Notes: generated from the sequence alone by a model not told the origin. Numbered from the stretch's first letter, positions 7,424 through 15,772 are shown. The stretch: 24,178 bases of DNA from JAOUJD01 sp964353935 (GCA_964353935.1 CAYGXL010000024.1:1-24178); one strand, 5' to 3'. Numbers and translations are program-made.

Positions 7424-8704
7424 TCAGCCCGGCGGGTATTCCCAGAGCGTGAAGTGGAAGGTTGCTCCGTGGCCCTCGTTCGGGGCCGGAATCGCCTCGG
7501 CCCAGACGCGCCCGCCGTGCCGACGGATGATCTTCTGCACGGTGGCCAGGCCGACGCCGGTCCCGGGAAACTCGTTCGCGCTGTGCAGCCGCTGGAACAG
7601 GCCGAACATCTTCTCCGCGAAGCGCATGTCGAACCCGGCGCCGTTGTCCTTCACGTAGTAGGAGACGGTGCCACCGTCAGTGTGGCTGCCGACGTCGACG
7701 CGTGCCCCACGGCTCCTGGTGGTGAACTTCCAGGCGTTGCCGAGCAGGTTCTGGAGCACGAGCCGGAGCAGCGTTGCATCGCCGTCGGCGCGCAGGTTCG
7801 GCGCGACGACGAACTCCACCGCGCGCGCGGCGTCCTGCGTCCGCAGGTCTTCCGCCAGTTCGCGCGCGATCTGGGACAAGTCGACCCGCTCGCGCTTCAA
7901 CTCACGGCTTGTCATGCGCGACAGGCCGAGCAGGGTGTCGATCATCGTGTTCATCCGCTGGCTGGCAGCGACGATGCGGCGCAGGTGATCGCGCCCGACG
8001 TCGTCCAGCGGCTTGCCTCGGTCGCTGTAGTCCTCGAGGACGATGGTCGCGAAGCCGTCGATGATCCGCAGGGGCGCGCGCAGGTCGTGCGACACCGAGT
8101 ACGCGAAGCTGTCGAGTTCCTGCATGGCGTTGTCGAGCTCGCGCGTGCGTTCGGACAGGTCGCGCCGGGCCTGTTCGAGGTCGCCCTGCAGCACGCTCAC
8201 GTCGGCCGCCCGCGCGACCGGCTCCGCGGGTCCCGGCTGCGCGATGCCGGTGTAACCGAGCAGCGCGCCCGATCGAGAAAGGACCGGGCCTCCCGACAGC
8301 GTGAGTGACGGCCCGAAGGCGGCTGATCCCGGGCAGGGGACCGAAGTGAAGGATCGGCCTTCGCGGAAGGCCGCCTCCACCGTTCCGAGCATCGAACCGT
8401 CGTCGAACGGGTCCCACAGCAGGCGTCCGCTCAACGGCGCCGTCGACACATCAGCGGCAAGACGTCCCGGCTGGATCGCGACGATGCGGCCCGACGGGTC
8501 GGTCCGCCACCAGAACGCAGATGTCGCGGCGAGCGCGTGGCGCGCCGGCTCGGCGGTCCGGCGGCTCCGGCTGCGCAGGACTACGGCAACCGCGACCAGC
8601 GCAACCGCCGCGCCGACGCCAACGGCCAGCAACAGGGAACCGGTGCCGCTGCCTGCCACCGCAGCCTGTGCCGCCCACGGCAACGCCGTGGCCGCTGCCA
8701 TCAT
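7424..8704 (-). CDS. Membrane-anchored PAS-type sensor histidine kinase
   Basis: 426 aa from the ATG at 8704. The frame is open to 8839, but the extra 45 residues look untypical and the chosen start places a membrane segment (about residues 18-43, ending RSRSRR) at the N-terminus as expected. Next are a PAS-like sensor region (about 57-155), a coiled-coil linker, HisKA with His206 in FAYSVSHDLRAPLRII, and HATPase_c with N-box LLGNAWKF (Asn323), G1 box DNGAGF (353-358) and G2 box GTGVGLA (381-387). The H-box type resembles phytochrome-like kinases. All catalytic motifs are intact. No response regulator is adjacent on the same strand; the divergent REC-GGDEF-EAL gene is the closest receiver. 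Shine-Dalgarno is weak (GGCGGG next to the ATG). Confidence 0.85.
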   Translation of the reverse strand: MMAAATALPWAAQAAVAGSGTGSLLLAVGVGAAVALVAVAVVLRSRSRRTAEPARHALAATSAFWWRTDPSGRIVAIQPGRLAADVSTAPLSGRLLWDPFDDGSMLGTVEAAFREGRSFTSVPCPGSAAFGPSLTLSGGPVLSRSGALLGYTGIAQPGPAEPVARAADVSVLQGDLEQARRDLSERTRELDNAMQELDSFAYSVSHDLRAPLRIIDGFATIVLEDYSDRGKPLDDVGRDHLRRIVAASQRMNTMIDTLLGLSRMTSRELKRERVDLSQIARELAEDLRTQDAARAVEFVVAPNLRADGDATLLRLVLQNLLGNAWKFTTRSRGARVDVGSHTDGGTVSYYVKDNGAGFDMRFAEKMFGLFQRLHSANEFPGTGVGLATVQKIIRRHGGRVWAEAIPAPNEGHGATFHFTLWEYPPG

Positions 8705-9099
8705 CCCGCCGGCCCGCAAGCTCCCCCGCCTGGGCAAGTCGACCCCCCTCCCTCGAACCCCGGCGATTGTGCAGCATCGGGGGGCCCAGTGCGAGCCGAG
8801 CGACCGGGCCCGCGACACTCCCGACGTCGCCTCCCGCATGCATAGTCCGGTCGGATTAGCGTGAATTGACCGTGGAACGGCAGCCTTTTCCGGGCGGCGG
8901 TGCCGGGGCCCGGGCTTTAGCCTGCTTGCTGGATCCGAACGGCACCCGAGAAAATCAATGCTGTTGCCGTGTCACGGCGAGGTCGAGGGCGAGCGCGCGG
9001 GCGTGCGCGCGGGAAGCGTGCGGCCGTGAAGCTCGAGCACGCCGGCCCTGCCCCGGACATCCGCACACCGTGCCTGCCAGTCATCGCGCGACGCGACTC
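8705..9099. other. Divergent intergenic region between kinase and GGDEF-EAL gene
   Basis: About 395 bases between the two chosen starts. Open frames enter it from both sides (to 8839 on minus, from 8866 on plus) but encode Arg/Ala/Cys-rich sequence unlike either family, so I treat it as non-coding. TTGACC at 8866-8871 on the plus strand has no good -10. TATGCA on the minus strand near 8845-8840 could be a -10 but its -35 is poor. Promoters for both genes are expected here. GC-rich low-complexity sequence occupies about 8970-9030. Confidence 0.35.
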
Positions 9100-11481
9100 A
9101 TGAACTTCAACGAACCGGCCGGGAACAACGTGCCTCTCGACCGCGGCAAGGCGGGCGGCGAGCGACGGCACGATCTCGTGCTCCTCGTGGACCACGACCC
9201 GGCGGTTCGTGCGCGGACCGTGGCCGCGCTGTCCGCCCGCTGCTGGCGAGTCATCGAGGCTGGTGGAGGCGACGAAGCGCTGGAGATGTTCGCGGCGCAT
9301 CGTCCGGACATCGTCGTGCTCGACGCGAGCCTGCCCGGGATCGACGGGTTTGCCACGTGCGAGCGTCTGCGGCGGCGCCGCGGCGGCGAACACGTGCCGG
9401 TCCTGATGCTGACCGAACTCAACAACGAAGAGTCGATCACGCGGGCGTACGAGGCGGGTGCGACCGACTTTCAGGGGAGGAGCGGGACCGACTGGGCGCT
9501 GCTGTCGGAACGGCTGCGCTACATGGTCCGCGCCTCGCGCCTGCGCGAAGAACTCGCCGAGAGCAGCGCAAAGTTCTCCAAGGCCCAGCGCATCGCGCGT
9601 CTCGGCAACTGGGAGTGGAACGTCGCGACGCGCTCGGTGAAGCTATCGGCGGAGTGCTTCGCGATCGCTGGGCTGCCGCACCAGCAACAGGCGATCGCCG
9701 ACCGGTTCGTCTGGTCGTGCGTCGCCGCGGACGAGCGGTCCCGGCTCGAAGAACTGTTCCGCGACGCCCTGTCGGGCGCCGGGGAGCTCAAGTTCGATTG
9801 CCGGATCCTGCGGCCATCCGGAGAGGCTCGCATCGTGCATGTCGAGGCCGAAATCGACCGGGACAGTGCCGGGACGGCGACCGCGATGCACGGCGTGCTC
9901 CAGGACATCACCGAGCGCAAGCACGCCGAGGATCGGATCCGGGAACTGGCGAACTTCGACAGCCTGACCGGGCTGCCCAACCGCCGCCACTTCCGCGACC
10001 AGTTCTCGGCCGCCCTCGAGCGCGCTCGCGCGGTCGGGACCGCCGTCGGCGTGCTGTTCATCGATCTCGACCGTTTCAAGCAGATCAACGACAGGCTCGG
10101 CCATCAGGTTGGAGACGACCTGCTGCGAGCAGTCGCGAAGCGCATCGTGCAGTGCGTTCGCGAGAACGACACGGTGGCGTTGACGGCCGTGCAGGCCGTG
10201 CCCTCCGAGGCGGCTTCGCGAGGCGCGGGCAACCGCTCCCGTTCGGCGTCCGCGCCAGGTCAGGGCAACAGCGTCGCGCGCCTCGGGGGCGACGAGTTCA
10301 CGATCCTGCTGACGGACCTGCCCACGTCGGCCGCCATCGAAGCGGTCGCGCAGCGCCTCATCGAGGCGATGCGCCGGCCGTTCCGCGTCGCCGGCAACGA
10401 ACTGACCGTGACGTGGTCGATCGGACTGGCCACATACCCGGACGACGGCCGCGACGTCGACTCGCTGCTGCGCAAGGCCGACATCGCCATGTACGCGGTG
10501 AAGGACAGCGGGCGCAACGGCCTGCTGCGCTTCTCGAGCGGCATGAAAGCCGCGACTTCGGCGCGACGCCGCCTCGAGACGTCGCTGCAGCGCGCGCTGG
10601 ATCGACAGGAACTCGTTCTGTATTACCAGCCGAAGGTCAACGTGCTCGACGGCGCGATCGTTGGCGCCGAAGCGCTGATGCGCTGGAAGCGCGGCGGCGA
10701 GCTCGTGCCGCCGGGCGAGTTCATCGCCGCGGCCGAGGAGTCGGGGCTCATCGTCCCCATCACGGAGTGGGCCGTGCGGGAGGTCTGCCGGCAACTGGCA
10801 CGCTGGTCGGATGCAGGCATGGCGCGCGTACCGGTGTCGGTCAACATTTCCGGACGGCACCTGCAGCACGCCAACCTGCTGGAACCGGTCGAGGCGGCGC
10901 TGCATGGTGTCCGGCTCGACGCCAGCCTGCTGGAACTCGAACTCACCGAGGCGGTGCTGATGCACGACTTCAACGCCACGCTTCCGTTGCTGCAGGCGTT
11001 GAAGCAACTCGGCGTGTCGATCTCGGTCGATGACTTCGGGACGGGCTTCTCGTCGCTCGCCCACCTGACGCGACTGCCGATCGACACGCTGAAGATCGAC
11101 CGGTCTTTCGTGCACGAACTCGAGACCCGGCCGGAAAGCGCGGCGATCGTGGCCGCCATCATGGCGATGAGCAAGAGCCTGAAGCTGCGCGTCGTGGCCG
11201 AAGGCGTCGAAACGCCGGGTCAGATGGCGCGATTGTTCGACGAGGGCTGCCACCTGATGCAGGGCTTCCTGTTCTCGCCAGCAGTCCCCGGCGATGACTT
11301 TCCCGCGCTGATGAAGGGCGAGCGCGGAGCGACGCGCTGGTGCATGGCTGCACCCGCGGCGAATGCGCCCGGGTCGGCGAGCGGCGCGCCGCAGCCCACG
11401 TTGAAACGCGGTCTGGCCTGGTCGGCCTCGCCCGCAGGCGCGGACCACGCGCCTGCCGAAGTCCGCGTGCGGTCGGCCTGA
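9100..11481 (+). CDS. REC-PAS-GGDEF-EAL cyclic-di-GMP protein
   Basis: 793 aa from the ATG at 9100; an in-frame GTG at 9070 is an alternative, and neither has a clear Shine-Dalgarno. Receiver domain at about residues 26-145: Asp75 is present (IVVLDASLPG), but the acidic pair reads DHD and the conserved Lys-Pro after GATDF is replaced by QGRSGT. PAS domain at about 160-275, ending in DITERK. GGDEF domain at about 283-480 with intact GGDEF (396-400). EAL domain at about 490-740 with EALMRW (524-529), VNISGRHL, LELTEAVL, DDFGTG (644-649), KIDRSF and AEGVET, so all metal and catalytic residues expected for phosphodiesterase activity are there. Some 33 extra residues separate RxxD (354-357) from the GGDEF motif. 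It can in principle make and break c-di-GMP; the net activity cannot be told from sequence. Confidence 0.92.
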   Translation: MNFNEPAGNNVPLDRGKAGGERRHDLVLLVDHDPAVRARTVAALSARCWRVIEAGGGDEALEMFAAHRPDIVVLDASLPGIDGFATCERLRRRRGGEHVPVLMLTELNNEESITRAYEAGATDFQGRSGTDWALLSERLRYMVRASRLREELAESSAKFSKAQRIARLGNWEWNVATRSVKLSAECFAIAGLPHQQQAIADRFVWSCVAADERSRLEELFRDALSGAGELKFDCRILRPSGEARIVHVEAEIDRDSAGTATAMHGVLQDITERKHAEDRIRELANFDSLTGLPNRRHFRDQFSAALERARAVGTAVGVLFIDLDRFKQINDRLGHQVGDDLLRAVAKRIVQCVRENDTVALTAVQAVPSEAASRGAGNRSRSASAPGQGNSVARLGGDEFTILLTDLPTSAAIEAVAQRLIEAMRRPFRVAGNELTVTWSIGLATYPDDGRDVDSLLRKADIAMYAVKDSGRNGLLRFSSGMKAATSARRRLETSLQRALDRQELVLYYQPKVNVLDGAIVGAEALMRWKRGGELVPPGEFIAAAEESGLIVPITEWAVREVCRQLARWSDAGMARVPVSVNISGRHLQHANLLEPVEAALHGVRLDASLLELELTEAVLMHDFNATLPLLQALKQLGVSISVDDFGTGFSSLAHLTRLPIDTLKIDRSFVHELETRPESAAIVAAIMAMSKSLKLRVVAEGVETPGQMARLFDEGCHLMQGFLFSPAVPGDDFPALMKGERGATRWCMAAPAANAPGSASGAPQPTLKRGLAWSASPAGADHAPAEVRVRSA

Positions 11482-11516
11482 CGGGCCCGGAGTCGAGTTC
11501 GCCCCGGCCGGCGTCG

Positions 11517-12158
11517 CTAATCCACCAGGCCGTGCTTGATCGCGTAGTGCGTAAGTTCCGCGTTGTTGCTCATCCCCATCTTCTCGAGGATGCGCGCGCG
11601 GTACACGCTGACAGTCTTCGGGCTGAGGGCGAGCGCATCCGCGATGTCGGCGAGCCGCTGGCCTGACGCGATCATCTTCAGCGTCTGGAACTCGCGGTCG
11701 GACAGCTTCTCGTGCGGCGATCCGGCGTCGTCGGGCGCGCTCAGGTTCTCGATCAACGCCTGGGCGATTTCCGGTGTCACGTACTTCTTGCCGGCGATGA
11801 CCTGCGACAACGCCTCCTGCAGCTTCTCCGGCGCGCTGGCCTTGTTCAGGTAGCCGAAGGCACCGGCGCGGAACGCGCGCACGGCGTACTGGTCTTCCGG
11901 ATACATGCTCACCATCAGCACCTTCAGGCGCGGATGGTCTTCCCGCAATGCCTTGAGGATTTCGATGCCGTTCTTGCCGGGCAGGCCGACGTCCATGACC
12001 AGCACATCCGGCTCGCCGTGCTTCTTCAGTTCGACGCGAAGGCTTGCGTAGTCGTGCGCCTCGGCGACGATCTGCACATCCGGATGCTCGGAGAGGACCT
12101 GCACGATCCCGCGCCGAACGATTGCGTGATCGTCGACCACGATCAGCCTAACGGTCAT
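11517..12158 (-). CDS. NarL/FixJ-family response regulator
   Basis: 213 aa. Receiver domain (about residues 3-120) with DD at 9-10, phospho-acceptor Asp56 (LVMDVGLPGKNG), and Lys106 in YLNKASAPE; LuxR-type helix-turn-helix (about 148-213) with LSDREFQTLKMIASGQ and SPKTVSVYRARILEKMG. The family binds DNA as a phosphorylated dimer and controls transcription. The ATG at 12158 is chosen over the one 36 bases upstream because GGAGG precedes it at 6-base spacing. The start overlaps the end of the upstream hybrid kinase by 11 bases, so the two are translationally coupled and are surely partners. It converges on the GGDEF-EAL gene with 35 bases between stops. Confidence 0.93.
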   Translation of the reverse strand: MTVRLIVVDDHAIVRRGIVQVLSEHPDVQIVAEAHDYASLRVELKKHGEPDVLVMDVGLPGKNGIEILKALREDHPRLKVLMVSMYPEDQYAVRAFRAGAFGYLNKASAPEKLQEALSQVIAGKKYVTPEIAQALIENLSAPDDAGSPHEKLSDREFQTLKMIASGQRLADIADALALSPKTVSVYRARILEKMGMSNNAELTHYAIKHGLVD

Positions 12159-13296
12159 CCCCGCCCTCCATTGCCGGCCCGTCCGATGCGCCACCGCCGG
12201 CTTGCAGCGCGGGGGGAATCGAGAACATCACGGTCGTTCCCCGCCCGGCCGAAGACGATATCTCCGCCCAGCCGCCGAGCCCGCGCGCACGCTCGATCAT
12301 TCCACGAACGCCGAAACCGGGACCGGTGCCGAGGGTTCCGGTGTCGAAACCCGGGCCGTCGTCGGAGATCTCGAGGGTGACCTCGTCGGTCATCGCGAAG
12401 AGCTGCATCTGCACGCGGCCCGCTTCCCGCGCGTGCTTGCGCACGTTGGTGAGGGCCTCCTGCGCGACGCGATAGAGCGCCGCCGCGCGGTCCGGCTCGA
12501 TCGCGAACTCCTCGCGGTTGCTCTGGAACTCCACCGCGAGGCCGCTGCGCTCGCGGAAGCCGCGCGCCAGCCATTCGAGCGCCGCGACCAGTCCCGCGTC
12601 GAGGACGGCGGGCCGCAGCGCGTGCTGGATGCGGTGGCTGGCGACGACCGAAGACTCGAGCAGCTCATGGATCGCCGCCAGTCGCTGGCCATGCTCGCCG
12701 TCGCGTGCCGCCAGTTCACGGCTCAGCCGGACCACCTCGAACTTCAGCGCGGTCAGCGCGCCGCCGATGTCGTCGTGAATCTCCTGCGCGATCGCGCGCC
12801 GCTCGTCCTCCTTCGCGCGCTCCAGGTGCTGCGTCAGCGCGTGGAGCCTGGCCTCGCTCTCGGCGAGGGCCGCCGTTGCGGCCCGCGACTCGCGACGCGC
12901 CGCCGCCGCGCGCAGGCTGTTCTGCAGCGCCGCGGCGATCCGGAACATACGGGTCTTCAGCACGAAGTCGTCGGCGCCGGCGTGCAACGTGGCGACGGCG
13001 AGTTCCTCCGACATTTCGCCGGAGAGCACGATGACCGGGATGTCCGAATCGACGCTCTTCGCGACCTTGATGGAAGCGAACGAGTCGAAGCGCGGCAGGT
13101 TGTGATCGGTGATCACTGCGTCGATGGGGCCCGCGGTGAACGCCTCGCGCATGCCTGCTTCGTCCTCGACACGAACGGCGCGCGGCCGCAGGCCTTCGCG
13201 CATCAGCATTGCGAGCAGCAGTTCGTAGTCGAGTTTCGAGTCTTCGACGACGATCAGGTTCAGTGCGGGGCCGGGCGCGTTCACGTCGGCGTGCAT
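12148..13296 (-). CDS. Hybrid REC-HisKA_3 histidine kinase
   Basis: 382-aa soluble protein with an N-terminal receiver domain (about residues 12-128; Asp64 in AVITDHNLPRF, Lys114) joined by a long helical coiled linker (about 130-165) to a HisKA_3 dimerisation domain (His174 in AQEIHDDIGGALTAL) and HATPase_c (N-box ALYRVAQEALTNVRKHA, G1 box DDGPGF at 312-317, GFGVRGM). HisKA_3 kinases usually pair with NarL-type regulators, as here. The N-terminal receiver in front of the kinase suggests that phosphorylation from another kinase tunes this one. The ATG at 13296 has no Shine-Dalgarno; it fits because the receiver begins directly after. The gene is divergent from rnpB with only about 66 bases between them. 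Confidence 0.92.
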   Translation of the reverse strand: MHADVNAPGPALNLIVVEDSKLDYELLLAMLMREGLRPRAVRVEDEAGMREAFTAGPIDAVITDHNLPRFDSFASIKVAKSVDSDIPVIVLSGEMSEELAVATLHAGADDFVLKTRMFRIAAALQNSLRAAAARRESRAATAALAESEARLHALTQHLERAKEDERRAIAQEIHDDIGGALTALKFEVVRLSRELAARDGEHGQRLAAIHELLESSVVASHRIQHALRPAVLDAGLVAALEWLARGFRERSGLAVEFQSNREEFAIEPDRAAALYRVAQEALTNVRKHAREAGRVQMQLFAMTDEVTLEISDDGPGFDTGTLGTGPGFGVRGMIERARGLGGWAEISSSAGRGTTVMFSIPPALQAGGGASDGPAMEGGDDR

Positions 13297-13354
13297 TGTC
13301 GCGGAAATCGGTGGACGACTGGGGATGGCGCGCCTGGAAGCCGTGCGCGCAGCC

Positions 13355-13360
13355 TAGAAT
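13355..13360 (+). promoter_or_regulatory. Presumed -10 box of the rnpB promoter
   Basis: TAGAAT (5 of 6 consensus bases) ends a few bases before the first paired bases of RNase P RNA (13363-13365), the right distance for a -10 element. No good -35 is visible at 16-18 bases upstream. Confidence 0.5.
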
Positions 13361-13362
13361 CG

Positions 13363-13680
13363 AGGTGCAAAGTTCGCCGGGCAACCGCGTCTTCGTTCCA
13401 ACGAAGCCGAGGAAAGTCCGGACTCCGCAGAGCGGCGTAGCAGGTAACGCCTGCCCACCGTGAGGTGAGGATCAGAGCAACAGAGACGAGCCGATTCAGT
13501 TCGGGTGAAACGGGCAATCTCTACGCGGAGCAACATCAAATAGGCGGCCGATGATCCTGCTCGGGGAGGCCGCGGGTAGGTGGCTTGAGCCGGCGGGCAA
13601 TCGTCGGCCGAGAGGAATGGTTGCCAGGACGCCCGCGAGGGCGGCCAACAGAATCCGGCTTACAGGCGAACTTTGCACTT
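13363..13680 (+). ncRNA. rnpB: RNase P RNA, bacterial class A
   Basis: Catalytic RNA of RNase P, which matures tRNA 5' ends. The terminal P1 helix is formed by GTGCAAAGTTCGCC (13365-13378) and its exact complement GGCGAACTTTGCAC (13665-13678), extendable by two pairs to 13363/13680. The universally conserved core blocks are present: GAGGAAAGTCCGG (13409-13421), the GGTGAAAC block near 13503, AGGAATGGTTGCC near 13614-13626, and ACAGAATCCGGCTTACAG (13648-13665). The P-loop segment CAATCTCTACGCGGAGCAAC resembles beta-proteobacterial versions. Ends are set by the P1 helix and could shift by a few bases. Confidence 0.96.
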
Positions 13681-13920
13681 CTTCCTGGCCGATGCCTTTC
13701 GTCGATCGTTGTTTTCCATCGTGTTTGCATGATCGATAGATAAATTCAAGCAGTGCGCGGCGGTGACTGCCATGTCGGGTCATCACTCTTTCCCTTCCTG
13801 ATACTTCACTTTCAGTGCATGCTGTATCTGCCTATTTTTCAACGGTTTTTTAACTTCAAAGTTTTCCTGCAAAGGTGCCGCTAAGTCTTTGAAGCAATTG
13901 GAAAAGTGAGCCCTTTTCCC
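13681..13920. other. AT-rich spacer between rnpB and the mra promoter
   Basis: No gene found. The stretch is markedly richer in A and T than the rest of the window, with T-runs at about 13836-13852. A short inverted repeat GGAAAAG (13900-13906) / CTTTTCC (13913-13919) ends one base before the -35 of the mraZ promoter. No clear hairpin-plus-T-run terminator for rnpB was found. The A/T tracts could act as UP-like elements. Confidence 0.5.
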
Positions 13921-13950
13921 TTGACCCTCCTTGAGGCGGTGCCGTACAGT
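13921..13950 (+). promoter_or_regulatory. Sigma-70-like promoter of the dcw operon (Pmra)
   Basis: TTGACC (13921-13926) and TACAGT (13945-13950) separated by 18 bases, preceded by A/T-rich DNA. Predicted transcription start is near 13957, directly at the first MraZ box. No other good promoter is seen before mraZ. Confidence 0.65.
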
Positions 13951-13958
13951 CGCGCTTC

Positions 13959-13983
13959 GTGGAAAAAAGTGGGAAATAGTGGG
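13959..13983 (+). promoter_or_regulatory. MraZ operator: three direct GTGGR boxes at 10-bp spacing
   Basis: GTGGA (13959-13963), GTGGG (13969-13973) and GTGGG (13979-13983) are separated by A-rich 5-base spacers, an exact 10-bp period. MraZ of several bacteria binds such repeated GTGGG boxes near the mraZ promoter to repress its own operon. Their place just after the predicted transcription start fits autorepression. Confidence 0.85.
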
Positions 13984-14042
13984 CTAGGTTAGTGTTCGCT
14001 TCGTGTGTGGCGGACTGGCCGGCCGACTCAAGGGGGAAACGG

Positions 14043-14471
14043 GTGTTTCAAGGGCCATCACAGCTGACGTTGGACGGCAAAGGGCGACTGTCCATGCCCA
14101 GCCGTCACCGCGATGCCCTGGCGGCCGGCTGTGACGGCCGCCTGACCCTCACCCGCCATCCGGATGGCTGCCTGCTCGTCTATCCGCGGCCGACATGGGA
14201 GGCGCAGCGCGAGCGGATCGCGCGGCTGCCTTACTCGGCGCGGGCCCTGCAGCGGCTCCTGCTCGGGAATGCGACGGACGTCGATCTCGACGGCGCCGGC
14301 CGCGTCCTCGTCCCGCCCGAGCTGCGCAGCGCGGCCCAACTCGAACGCGACGTCATGCTTCTCGGCATGGGCGCGCACTTCGAGCTCTGGGACGCGGTGC
14401 GCCTCAACGAACACGAACGCGCTTCACTCGCTGGTGGACTCCCGGAGTCCGCGGCAGACTTCACCTTCTGA
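14043..14471 (+). CDS. mraZ: Transcriptional regulator MraZ
   Basis: 142-aa regulator with two SpoVT-AbrB-like halves: LDGKGRLSMPSRHRD (residues 10-24) and LDGAGRVLVPPELR (82-95). It forms ring-shaped oligomers and represses the dcw operon. The GTG at 14043 is chosen because it gives the family's standard start (M/V)FQG and has AAGGGGG 6 bases upstream; an earlier in-frame GTG at 13992 lies inside the leader after the operator. Length matches the family. It is followed 6 bases later by rsmH, the usual partner. Confidence 0.96.
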   Translation: MFQGPSQLTLDGKGRLSMPSRHRDALAAGCDGRLTLTRHPDGCLLVYPRPTWEAQRERIARLPYSARALQRLLLGNATDVDLDGAGRVLVPPELRSAAQLERDVMLLGMGAHFELWDAVRLNEHERASLAGGLPESAADFTF

Positions 14472-14477
14472 CGGTGA

Positions 14478-15467
14478 ATGTCCGCCCCGACATCACCGAA
14501 CGCCTCCGGGCACCGTTCGGTACTCGCCTCTGCGGCCGTCGAGTACCTGGTCACGGCGCCGGACGGCATCTACGTCGACGCGACCTTCGGTCGCGGGGGC
14601 CACAGTCGCCTGATCCTCTCGCGGTTGTCCGGTTCGGCGCGCCTGATCGCGCTCGACCGCGACCCGGCCGCGGTCGCCGCGGCGCAGTCGATCACCGATC
14701 CGCGCTTTCACATCGAGCACACGGCCTTTTCACACCTGCGAGCCACGCTGCGGTCGATGGGGGTCGAGTCCGTGCGCGGAGTGCTGATGGACATCGGCGT
14801 GTCCTCGCCGCAGATCGACGACCCGCAGCGCGGGTTCTCGCTGCGGGCGAGCGGGCCGCTCGACATGCGGATGGATCCCTCGCGCGGCGAGACCGCGGCC
14901 GAGTGGCTGGCACGGGCAACGACTGACGAACTGACGCGGGTGATCCGGGATTATGGGGAAGAACGGTTTGCTGCATCGATTGCAAAGGCGATTGTGGCTT
15001 GCCGCGCGCATGGGCGGCCGCCATCAACGACCGCCGAGCTTGCCGCTGTCGTGGCGGACGCGATCCCCGTCAAGAGCCGCAAGGATGCGCTCCAGCACCC
15101 GGCCACGCGGACTTTTCAGGCTGTACGGATTCACGTCAATCAAGAGCTTGAGGAATTGGCGCTAGCGCTCGAACAGGCCGCATCGATGCTGACCCCGGGA
15201 GGCCGGCTGGTCGTCATCAGCTTTCACTCGCTCGAGGATCGGCTGGTGAAGCGATTCATCGAACGTCGCGCGCATCCCGACCGGCCGGCCGCGGCGACGC
15301 GCCACCTTCCGCTGCGCGCCGCCGACCTGCCGCGCGCGACGCTGAACCAGGTCGCTCGGGTGCTGCCCGATGACGAGGAAGTGGCCGCGAACCCGCGCGC
15401 GCGCAGCGCGGTGATGCGCGTCGCGGAGCGCACCGACGAACCCTGGCGCGTGGAGGCAGCGCAGTGA
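14478..15467 (+). CDS. rsmH: 16S rRNA m4C1402 methyltransferase RsmH (MraW)
   Basis: 329 aa. It N4-methylates C1402 of 16S rRNA with S-adenosylmethionine. Visible family motifs: HRSVLASAAVEYL at the N-terminus, the SAM-binding DATFGRGGHS (34-43), ALDRDP, MDIGVSSPQIDDPQRGFS, LDMRMD, and VISFHSLEDRLVKRF near 245-260. The start ATG lies 6 bases after the mraZ stop and has only a weak GGTGA before it, so coupled translation from mraZ is likely. The N-terminus is slightly longer than usual. Confidence 0.96.
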   Translation: MSAPTSPNASGHRSVLASAAVEYLVTAPDGIYVDATFGRGGHSRLILSRLSGSARLIALDRDPAAVAAAQSITDPRFHIEHTAFSHLRATLRSMGVESVRGVLMDIGVSSPQIDDPQRGFSLRASGPLDMRMDPSRGETAAEWLARATTDELTRVIRDYGEERFAASIAKAIVACRAHGRPPSTTAELAAVVADAIPVKSRKDALQHPATRTFQAVRIHVNQELEELALALEQAASMLTPGGRLVVISFHSLEDRLVKRFIERRAHPDRPAAATRHLPLRAADLPRATLNQVARVLPDDEEVAANPRARSAVMRVAERTDEPWRVEAAQ

Positions 15468-15772
15468 TCCGCCGCGGCCTGGTCCTGCTGCTTGCCCTGG
15501 CGCTCTTCCTGTCAGCGCTCGCGCTCGTGACGGCGCAGCATCGCGCTCGGTCGCTCTTCATCGACGTCGAGCGGGCGCAGCAGCAGGCGCGGCAGCTCGA
15601 CATCGACCACGACCGGCTGAACATCGAGCTGGCGAAGCTGTCGCAGCCGGCCTATGTCGAGGCCGAGGCACGGCGGCTGGGGATGAAGCCGGTCGACGGC
15701 AGCCGCACGGTCTTCCTGAACCTTCCCGCGGCGAGCGCCGCCGCGCCGCTCGCGCCGGGAGCGAAGAAGTGA
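15464..15772 (+). CDS. ftsL: Cell division protein FtsL
   Basis: 102-aa bitopic membrane protein of the FtsQLB complex that activates septal peptidoglycan synthesis. A single membrane segment (about residues 4-23) is followed by a periplasmic coiled coil (about 27-62: RARSLFIDVERAQQQARQLDID) and the typical tail AEARRLGMKPV. It starts with GTG in a GTGA overlap with the rsmH stop; GGAGG lies 7 bases upstream. Identity rests on topology, size and position between rsmH and ftsI as much as on sequence, since the family is poorly conserved. Confidence 0.93.
   Translation: MIRRGLVLLLALALFLSALALVTAQHRARSLFIDVERAQQQARQLDIDHDRLNIELAKLSQPAYVEAEARRLGMKPVDGSRTVFLNLPAASAAAPLAPGAKK

Noticed and set aside
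9643..11448. 601-codon minus-strand open frame opposite the GGDEF-EAL gene
   Set aside because: Shadow of a gene with intact GGDEF and EAL motifs.
13496..13786. ORFs on both strands within 13350-13790
   Set aside because: They lie on the RNase P RNA, whose helix P1 and conserved blocks account for the sequence.
13900..13919. GGAAAAG/CTTTTCC inverted repeat as an rnpB terminator
   Set aside because: It is 220 bases after rnpB, low in G/C, and followed by CTTGACC rather than a T-run.
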